From contig CANGVB010000313.1 of assembly GCA_947456995.1 (NCBI GenBank), forward strand, positions 1-5,377: a stretch of 5,377 nt of DNA. The letters run 5' to 3'. The notes beneath the pieces are model-generated. The model was not told where the DNA came from. It searched no databases and worked only from the letters and a program-made list of their open reading frames with translations. Shown in pieces: positions 1 to 5,377 of this stretch (position 1 is the first letter of the stretch; each line of letters opens with the position of its first letter). A program made the translations under genes and the position numbers. Source of the stretch: Bryobacteraceae bacterium. Lineage in GTDB: Bacteria; Acidobacteriota; Terriglobia; Bryobacterales; Bryobacteraceae.

Positions 1-1
1 C

Positions 2-781
2 GCACTCCCCATCTCCGGCCTCCACTTCCGCGCAGCCTGCCTCGGCTTCAGCGGCGGCCCCAAAGACAAAGCAGACCTCGTCCGCGAAATGATCCACGCA
101 GACGAATACAACATCACCAACGACGGCCTCATCGCCCTTACCGGCGCAACCGGCGGTGCCCCCGGCATCATCGTAGTAGCCGGCACCGGCTCAATAGCGT
201 ATGGCCGCAACTCGAGTGGCCAAACCGGCCGTGCCGGCGGCTGGGGCTACATCTACGGCGACGAAGGCGGCGGCTTCGATCTCACCAGAGAAGCCGTCCG
301 CGCCGCCCTCCGCATGGAAGAACGCTGGGGCCCCACCACCACCCTTCGCGACAAACTCCTCAACGCCGTCGGTGCCGACAACGCCAACGACCTCATGCAC
401 CGCTTCTACACCACAGACTTCCCCCGGCCCCAAATCGCCAGCTACTCCAAGCTCGTCGACGAAGCCGCCCGCGAAGGCGATCGTGTCGCAATCGAGATCC
501 TCAACCGCGCCGCCCAGCAACTCGCCGGCTTCGCCTCCAGCGTCCGCCAAGCCCTCTTCACCAAAAACGAACCCGCCACCGTCTGCCCCGTAGGCAACGT
601 CTACAAAAGCGAAATCCTGCGAACCCGTTTCGAGATGCTAATCGGCCTCGAAGAAGCCAACACCTTCGCCGACCCTCTATACGGCCCAGCCTCCGGCGCA
701 CTCATCGAAGCCTGGCAAATGGCCGGCATCACCCCAGACACTCGCTTCCTCCCCAAAGAAGAGAAGACCCAGTCAAGCTAA
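2..781 (+). CDS. BadF/BadG-type sugar kinase, N-acetylglucosamine kinase-like (5' partial)
   Basis: The reading frame is open from base 2 to a TAA at 779-781, giving 259 residues; the N-terminus, which should hold the first phosphate-binding loop, lies outside the window. Visible motifs match the BadF/BadG/BcrA/BcrD ATPase family within the ASKHA (actin/hexokinase) fold. GFSGG is near residue 16, an AGTGSIAYG phosphate-2 loop follows near residue 60, and then comes GGWGYIYGDEGGGFDL, the signature typical of N-acetylglucosamine kinases. A late GNVYKSEILR segment sits where relatives carry a GGVF-like adenosine-binding motif. The likely role is ATP-dependent phosphorylation of an amino sugar such as GlcNAc in the cytoplasm, feeding cell-wall recycling or chitin/mucin catabolism. 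The substrate is inferred; glucosamine kinase or another hexose kinase is also possible. The stop lies 15 bases before pgk on the same strand, so the two are probably cotranscribed. An internal ATG at 89 is not the true start, because family-like sequence continues upstream of it. Confidence 0.85.
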   Translation, partial: ALPISGLHFRAACLGFSGGPKDKADLVREMIHADEYNITNDGLIALTGATGGAPGIIVVAGTGSIAYGRNSSGQTGRAGGWGYIYGDEGGGFDLTREAVRAALRMEERWGPTTTLRDKLLNAVGADNANDLMHRFYTTDFPRPQIASYSKLVDEAAREGDRVAIEILNRAAQQLAGFASSVRQALFTKNEPATVCPVGNVYKSEILRTRFEMLIGLEEANTFADPLYGPASGALIEAWQMAGITPDTRFLPKEEKTQSS

Positions 782-784
782 ACT

Positions 785-789
785 AGAGG
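785..789 (+). promoter_or_regulatory. Ribosome binding site of pgk
   Basis: AGAGG lies 7 bases before the ATG at 797, in the short gap after the kinase stop. It supports that ATG as the pgk start. There is no room for a conventional promoter within the 15-base gap, which favours cotranscription with the upstream kinase gene. Confidence 0.7.
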
Positions 790-796
790 TTTACCC

Positions 797-1975
<1,179 letters not shown>

Positions 1976-1976
1976 G

Positions 1977-2003
1977 AAATGGCGGGGCCTCCCCGCCTTT
2001 CTT
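1977..2003 (+). terminator. Intrinsic (rho-independent) terminator after pgk
   Basis: A perfect 7-bp GC-only stem (GGCGGGG at 1981-1987 pairing with CCCCGCC at 1991-1997) closes a 3-base CCT loop and is followed by TTTCTT. Three A residues before the stem lie opposite the T tract, so the element may work weakly in the other direction too. It begins only a few bases after the pgk stop codon and is expected to end the kinase-pgk transcript. Confidence 0.85.
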
Positions 2004-2011
2004 CGCACACA

Positions 2012-2191
2012 ATGCATTCACTCATAAATTCCGATGACGACGTCTCACTATTCTTCTCGCCAGAGGAATGGGAGGCTTCGAAAGCTGACGAAATCACGCT
2101 CGAGGAAGTCCGTGATGCGCTTTCTTCGATTGAGGGCTCGCTTGCCGATGCCGTGATCGAGGAGCGTCAAGAAAGATTCCACAGCGCGTGA
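2012..2191 (+). CDS. Small acidic protein, possible antitoxin fragment
   Basis: This 59-residue ORF opens at ATG 2012 and ends at TGA 2189-2191. I do not recognise it firmly. It is rich in Asp and Glu and has no membrane segment. After an FFSPEEWEA stretch it contains a predicted amphipathic helix, ITLEEVRDALSSIEGSLAD, and then a charged tail with EERQER. This resembles the C-terminal toxin-binding arm of small antitoxins of the Phd or AbrB kind, but no N-terminal DNA-binding domain is present; this is inference from appearance only. The frame is open back to an ATG at 1979, but that start lies inside the pgk terminator stem, so 2012 is preferred. There is no good ribosome binding site before either start and no visible promoter in the 14 bases after the terminator stem. 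It lies 9 bases before a HigA-like fragment, and the pair may be a decayed toxin-antitoxin remnant. Confidence 0.5.
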   Translation: MHSLINSDDDVSLFFSPEEWEASKADEITLEEVRDALSSIEGSLADAVIEERQERFHSA

Positions 2192-2200
2192 AGCGATTGA

Positions 2201-2452
2201 GTGGAGATGCTAATCGAAGTCAAAACTTCCAAGTACGCCAAGCTCCTGGCGCAATCCCTCCCTCGCCCAATCCACTCAGAGGCCGAGCACTCTAGACTCG
2301 TTGAAATCCTCCTCGACCTGGACGAAAGAGAAAACCCGTCCCCCGAAGAGGCCGCACTTGCCGAACTCCTCACACTTCTGATCGAAGACTATGAAGAGAA
2401 GTGTCACCCTTTCCCCAGCGTCTCGCCAGACACCTCGCAGAATTCCTCGTAG
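2201..2452 (+). pseudogene. HigA-like antitoxin fragment lacking its helix-turn-helix domain
   Basis: The ORF opens at GTG 2201 (alternative ATG 2207) and stops at TAG 2450-2452, giving 83 residues. Residues from about 8 to 73 (KYAKLLAQSLPRPIHSEAEH, then an EILLDLDERE...SPEEAALAELLTLLIEDYEEK helix pair and HPFPSVSP) match, from memory, the N-terminal half of HigA-like COG5499 antitoxins. In those proteins the segment precedes a helix-turn-helix that binds operator DNA. Here no helix-turn-helix follows. After HPFPSVSP the frame degenerates to DTSQNSS and stops. The overlapping -1 frame from about base 2428 instead reads RHLAEFLVAIK, which is what such proteins usually look like at the entrance to the helix-turn-helix, before proline-rich noise begins near 2461. 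I therefore infer a frameshift plus loss of the 3' end next to the convergent glycosyltransferase gene. A functional short protein cannot be excluded. No HigB-type toxin is adjacent. Confidence 0.6.
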
Positions 2453-2470
2453 CAATCAAACCTCGACTCC

Positions 2471-3337
2471 TCACCCCCCCACCATCCCCTCCCGCACCGC
2501 CCGCCAAAGCCGCTTCGGCGTCGGATACTGCGGCACATTCTGCAAAAACACTCCCCCCAGATGCGCCACAACCAACAAATACACAAGCGGCTGCAAGTAA
2601 CCCGGATAGTAACGCCGCACAAATCGAATGCGCGAAGCCAGCAAAAAGTATTGCTGCTTCCAGGCCCCCGTACCCCGAAACGACCCAGAGATCTTATGCC
2701 TCACTTTCAATTCGTCCCCAGGCGCTACCACCACCTCAATCCCCAACGCGCGCGCTCGCAGCGAGAGATCAAAGTCTTCAAAGTAGACAGCATAAGCAAG
2801 ATCAAACCCGCCCAGCCTCAGCCAGGCCACGGTAGGCACCACCAGCGCACATCCACATACAATATCCACCATCTGCACTTCCCGGTACTCGCGTGACAGT
2901 CGTACAAACGGAGTCAATAAACCAAACCGTCCCCCCGAATACCAAACAGACTCTGGCCGGTCGAACCAGTAAATATGCGGGCTCGCAATCACCGCCGGCC
3001 GCTCCTCAATAAACCGCAGCCAACCCCCAATAAATCCCTCACCCACTTCCGTATCGTTATTCAAAAACAGCAGGTGTGTTGCTCCACCAGCAATAGCCAG
3101 GCCAGCCGCCCGGTTGCAATTTCCCGCAAACCCAAGATTGCTCCCCCTCGAATACTCCACAAAGCCAAACCCATGCATCTCCTCAGGTGCCTCAGTCGGA
3201 GACCCATCATCAGCCACCAGCACCCGAAACTCATCACAATCCTGCGCTGCAAGACATCCCAAGGTCGCCATCGTATCCGTCCAGTTGCCATAAACAGGAA
3301 GAATCACCGTCAATTGCACTTTACTTCTGGCCAACAT
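2471..3337 (-). CDS. Family 2 glycosyltransferase (rhamnosyltransferase-like)
   Basis: Starting at the ATG at 3337 (read on the minus strand), this is a 288-residue GT-A fold glycosyltransferase. It should transfer a sugar from a nucleotide-sugar donor to a growing surface glycan at the cytoplasmic face of the membrane. Visible blocks are LTVILPVYGNW at 9-19 (first strand), VADDGSP at 41-47 (nucleotide binding), NLGFAGNCN at 67-75 (typical of WbbL/RfbF-like rhamnosyltransferases) and LNNDTE at 92-97 (the DxD-equivalent metal site). A later GGFDLAYAVYFEDFDLSLRA holds the ED acceptor/base motif. A hydrophobic stretch near the C-terminus (LVYLLVVAHLGGVFL) may sit at the membrane. The frame extends upstream to a TTG at 3373, but ATG 3337 is preferred: GCGAGGA lies just upstream and the extension is not family-like. 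GTG 3319 is a further possibility. The start overlaps the end of the methyltransferase gene by 17 bases, implying translational coupling. The sugar and acceptor cannot be told from sequence. Confidence 0.9.
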   Translation of the reverse strand: MLARSKVQLTVILPVYGNWTDTMATLGCLAAQDCDEFRVLVADDGSPTEAPEEMHGFGFVEYSRGSNLGFAGNCNRAAGLAIAGGATHLLFLNNDTEVGEGFIGGWLRFIEERPAVIASPHIYWFDRPESVWYSGGRFGLLTPFVRLSREYREVQMVDIVCGCALVVPTVAWLRLGGFDLAYAVYFEDFDLSLRARALGIEVVVAPGDELKVRHKISGSFRGTGAWKQQYFLLASRIRFVRRYYPGYLQPLVYLLVVAHLGGVFLQNVPQYPTPKRLWRAVREGMVGG

Positions 3338-4199
3338 AAATCCTCGCCGCAGGCATCCCCAGCCACATCCCAATCAGTGCAAAGGGTGAGAGCAACATTC
3401 GCACCACCGTCGATTCATGCAACCTCAACTCCACCCCCGCACCCCGCAGCGCGTGCGTAATGTTCAACGCCAGCATCGCACCGTTGCAAATGTCCGGCCT
3501 CGCCGCTACCAACCGAAGCCCAGCCCCCTCAAACAACGCCTCAATCGACTTGCTGGAATACGTCGCCACATGACGAGGCGGGTCCCACCCGATCCAATAT
3601 CTTCCAAACAGCCGCCGCTCCAGGCAAGCCGGCTCAGGCACCGCAACCACCAGAAACCCTCCAGGTCGAAGCATTTCTGTCAGATGCACCAACGCCTTCC
3701 TCGGATGATAAAGATGCTCAAAAACATGCCACAGCGTAATCACGTCCAGCCCATCCAGATCCGGTCGATCCCGGTCGATGCGGCCCTCAAAAAAACGAAC
3801 AGGCGACGCAAACTGGGCATGCTCTTCCACATCCATTGCAAACTTCTCCCACCTGCCATCAAGCGCGTCTAGAAACTCCCCATTCCCACACCCGACATCA
3901 AGAATCCGTCCATCCGCAACCAACCCCCTTACCAGCTTCTGTCGATACTGCGAGATCCCCAACCACCGCCCAACTCTTTCCGCGATACCATCCGCCGCCT
4001 TCTGATACGGCGCATAGCTCTTCAAATAATAATCCCCGCTCGACTCCTCATCAGGCCGAGGAGACAGAAAGAAAACCCCACACTGTTCGCACCATCGCTG
4101 TCCAAATTCCCCTGCTAATCCACATGAGTAGTCTCGTTGGGAGAACTTCAATTCACCTTCCGCTCCACACACTACGCATCCAACATGTTCAACCGCCAC
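3321..4199 (-). CDS. Class I SAM-dependent methyltransferase with N-terminal zinc-binding cysteines
   Basis: Read from GTG 4199 on the minus strand this is 292 residues. Near the N-terminus are two cysteine pairs, CVVC at residues 8-11 and CEQC at 37-40, forming a zinc ribbon as seen in many methyltransferases of polysaccharide gene clusters. The Rossmann core follows: LDVGCGNGEFL (motif I, SAM binding) at about 100-110, LDVITLWHVFEHL (motif IV region), LRPGGFLVVAVPEP, and then DPPRHVATYSSKSIEALFEGAGL, a stretch common in methyltransferases beside glycosyltransferase genes. The C-terminus is hydrophobic (LLSPFALIGMWLGMPAARIY). It probably methylates a sugar or lipid-linked glycan, but the acceptor is unknown. 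The start is uncertain. The frame extends to a TTG at 4247, with an in-frame TGA two codons before it. GTG 4199 gives the usual short lead before the first cysteine, but neither start has a well-spaced ribosome binding site. It is the first gene of an operon with the glycosyltransferase. Confidence 0.88.
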   Translation of the reverse strand: MAVEHVGCVVCGAEGELKFSQRDYSCGLAGEFGQRWCEQCGVFFLSPRPDEESSGDYYLKSYAPYQKAADGIAERVGRWLGISQYRQKLVRGLVADGRILDVGCGNGEFLDALDGRWEKFAMDVEEHAQFASPVRFFEGRIDRDRPDLDGLDVITLWHVFEHLYHPRKALVHLTEMLRPGGFLVVAVPEPACLERRLFGRYWIGWDPPRHVATYSSKSIEALFEGAGLRLVAARPDICNGAMLALNITHALRGAGVELRLHESTVVRMLLSPFALIGMWLGMPAARIYVGQK

Positions 4200-4309
4200 T
4201 GGACAATGGTAACCCGCTCCATCCGCCTTCAGGAGACACTGCTGCAAGCCTCAAAATAAATCAAGCAATAAACCACCGGCACTCTGCATCGACAATGGTA
4301 TTTTGAATC
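4200..4309. other. Divergent intergenic spacer
   Basis: About 110 bases separate the methyltransferase start from the sialidase-like gene (62 bases if the methyltransferase begins at TTG 4247). It is the most AT-rich stretch nearby (CAAAATAAATCAAGCAATAAA at about 4252-4272) and should hold the promoters for both directions. A 10-base direct repeat, GACAATGGTA, occurs at 4202-4211 and 4291-4300. No convincing plus-strand promoter, ribosome binding site or hairpin was found. Confidence 0.5.
4267..4295 (-). promoter_or_regulatory. Weak promoter candidate for the methyltransferase-glycosyltransferase operon
   Basis: On the minus strand, TTGTCG (plus-strand 4290-4295) and TTTATT (4267-4272) are separated by 17 bases. 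Each matches the sigma-70 consensus at four of six positions. The placement, upstream of the methyltransferase start in the divergent spacer, is sensible. The match is weak enough to arise by chance in this AT-richer spot. Confidence 0.25.
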
Positions 4310-5377
4310 GTGATCGTGAAGTCTGTCCTCATCGGGTTAGCGGCCTCAGCCGCTCTGCTACAAGCTGGCGAACAACCTGTCGCCAACGCAAAAAATGTCG
4401 TCGTATACAAGGTTGCCGGCCGCTACGCCGGTTGGCCCGCCAACCACGGCATCTGGATCTGGGGCAACGAAATTGTTGTCGGATTTGAATCCGGCAAATT
4501 CAAGGTCAACCGCTCGATCCACGCAATCGACTACAGCCAGAAGGAAGAACACCTGCTAGCCCGCAGCAAGGATGGCGGCGAGACCTGGTCCATCGAAAAA
4601 CCTCTATCCTTGCTCCCACCACCCGGCGGCAAAATGGCAGGCGTTCCAACCGAAGATGGTGGCAAAGAAGCAGTCGACAACAAGTCCGCGATCGACTTCA
4701 CCCCCACAGATTTCGCCCTCACCGCCCGCATGATGGATAAAGACATCGGCCCTTCGCGCTTCTACTATTCCTACGATCGCGGCAAGAACTGGAAAGGTCC
4801 ATTCAACATCCCCACCTTCGGAACCAAAGGCATCATGGCCCGCACCGATTACATTGTGGACGGTCCACGCAGCCTCACCATGTTCATCACCGCCGCTCTC
4901 AACAACGGCAAAGAAGGCGAAGTCTTCTGCATCCGCACAACCGACGGCGGCCTCACCTGGAACAAGCTCGGTGTTGCTTCCACGCCCAGTGAGAACGGCT
5001 TCTCAATCATGCCTTCTTCCTTGCGCCTATCCTCGAGCACCATCGTTTCCGCGATTCGCCGCAAAGAGGGCAACGAGAATTTCATCGAGTTCGCGCAATC
5101 CGATAACAATGGCACGTCTTGGAAGACCGTGTCACGTATCACCCCACACATCACCGGCAACTCCGGCAATCCGGCAAGCCTCGTGCGCACCAAGGACGGC
5201 CGCCTCGTTGCAGTCTATGGCCATCGCGCGGTCCCCTACAGCATCCGCGCTCGCGTCAGCGACGATCAAGGCAAAACCTGGGGCGATGAACTGATCCTCC
5301 GGCAAGACGGTGGAGACCGCGATCTCGGCTACACCCGCACCGTCATTCGTCCCGACGGCAAACTTGTGAGCGCTTAC
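4310..5377 (+). CDS. Secreted sialidase-fold (BNR/Asp-box) protein, 3' partial
   Basis: The frame opens at GTG 4310, right after an in-frame TGA at 4304-4306, and stays open through the window end (356 residues seen). GTG 4316 is an alternative start. No Shine-Dalgarno sequence is visible before either. Residues 1-19 are a signal peptide (basic start, hydrophobic LIGLAASAALL, probable cleavage after LQA), so export is expected. Asp-box motifs of beta-propeller sialidases lie at residues 86-93 (SKDGGETW), 154-161 (SYDRGKNW), 210-217 (TTDGGLTW), 264-271 (SDNNGTSW, degenerate) and 317-324 (SDDQGKTW). The segment around YGHRAVPYSIRAR and then RDLGYTR, DGKLVSAY resembles the late propeller blades of sialidase-family proteins. 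The N-terminal GWPANHGIWIWGNEIVVGF replaces the usual sialidase FRIP-type arginine motif, so true neuraminidase activity is doubtful. It may be another glycoside-binding or glycoside-cleaving propeller. It is divergent from the glycan operon; the 3' end and any C-terminal domain are unseen. Confidence 0.85.
   Translation, partial: MIVKSVLIGLAASAALLQAGEQPVANAKNVVVYKVAGRYAGWPANHGIWIWGNEIVVGFESGKFKVNRSIHAIDYSQKEEHLLARSKDGGETWSIEKPLSLLPPPGGKMAGVPTEDGGKEAVDNKSAIDFTPTDFALTARMMDKDIGPSRFYYSYDRGKNWKGPFNIPTFGTKGIMARTDYIVDGPRSLTMFITAALNNGKEGEVFCIRTTDGGLTWNKLGVASTPSENGFSIMPSSLRLSSSTIVSAIRRKEGNENFIEFAQSDNNGTSWKTVSRITPHITGNSGNPASLVRTKDGRLVAVYGHRAVPYSIRARVSDDQGKTWGDELILRQDGGDRDLGYTRTVIRPDGKLVSAY

Noticed and set aside
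191..593. Open frames on both strands over the kinase gene (191-550 minus, 201-593 plus)
   Set aside because: They show Ala/Gly/Val or Ala/Pro/Ser repeats typical of shadow frames, while the kinase frame carries clear family motifs.
2401..2835. 144-codon + strand frame from GTG 2401 across the glycosyltransferase 3' end
   Set aside because: Only its first part (about 2428-2460) may be the shifted tail of the HigA-like fragment; the rest is a Pro/Ala/Ser-rich antisense shadow of the glycosyltransferase.
3763..3781. Two tandem copies of CCGGTCGAT
   Set aside because: The repeat lies within the methyltransferase coding region and encodes an ordinary Asp/Arg-rich stretch; two copies are too few to call a repeat element.
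2561..4306. Several + strand frames (2561-2896, 2975-3460, 3417-3872, 3836-4306)
   Set aside because: All are Pro/His/Arg/Gln-rich antisense shadows of the two well-supported minus-strand genes.
4303..4488. Small + strand frame from TTG 4303
   Set aside because: It is out of frame with the sialidase-like gene that covers it and is Arg-rich without a recognisable pattern.
4849..5294. Frames at 4849-5193 (minus) and 4854-5294 (plus)
   Set aside because: Both lie inside the sialidase-like gene, whose Asp boxes at residues 210-217 and 264-271 fix the true frame.

Overview
The window (5,377 bases, GC-rich) looks like chromosomal DNA of a free-living Gram-negative bacterium. The pgk protein, its pairing with a BadF/BadG-type sugar kinase, and a secreted sialidase-like protein of the 'GWPANHGIW' type suggest an Acidobacteriota-like soil organism. 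That assignment rests on recognition alone and is not firm. No phage, transposon, CRISPR, tRNA or rRNA is visible.

Left part (1-2003, + strand): the 3' part of an N-acetylglucosamine-kinase-like gene, whose 5' end lies outside the window, is followed after 15 bases by a complete phosphoglycerate kinase gene (pgk) with a good ribosome binding site. A compact intrinsic terminator directly follows the pgk stop. The two genes form a sugar phosphorylation/glycolysis unit.

Middle (2012-2470, + strand): two very small ORFs, 9 bases apart, are squeezed between the pgk terminator and a convergent glycosyltransferase gene. The second is recognisable as the N-terminal, helix-turn-helix-lacking part of a HigA-like (COG5499-type) antitoxin. 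It has an apparent -1 frameshift and no C-terminal DNA-binding domain. The first is an acidic 59-residue protein resembling the toxin-binding arm of an antitoxin. No toxin gene is visible, so I read this as the remains of a toxin-antitoxin locus or loci.

Right-centre (2471-4199, - strand): a zinc-ribbon SAM-dependent methyltransferase and a family 2 glycosyltransferase overlap by 17 bases and form a two-gene operon. They probably build or modify a cell-surface polysaccharide or glycan.

Right end (4310-5377, + strand): a divergently transcribed gene with a signal peptide and five Asp-box (BNR) motifs encodes a secreted sialidase-fold protein that runs off the window. The spacer between this gene and the methyltransferase carries a weak promoter candidate and a 10-base direct repeat. 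Across most of the window the + strand is C-rich whichever strand is coding. This points to a replication-strand bias and explains the many long spurious ORFs in other frames.
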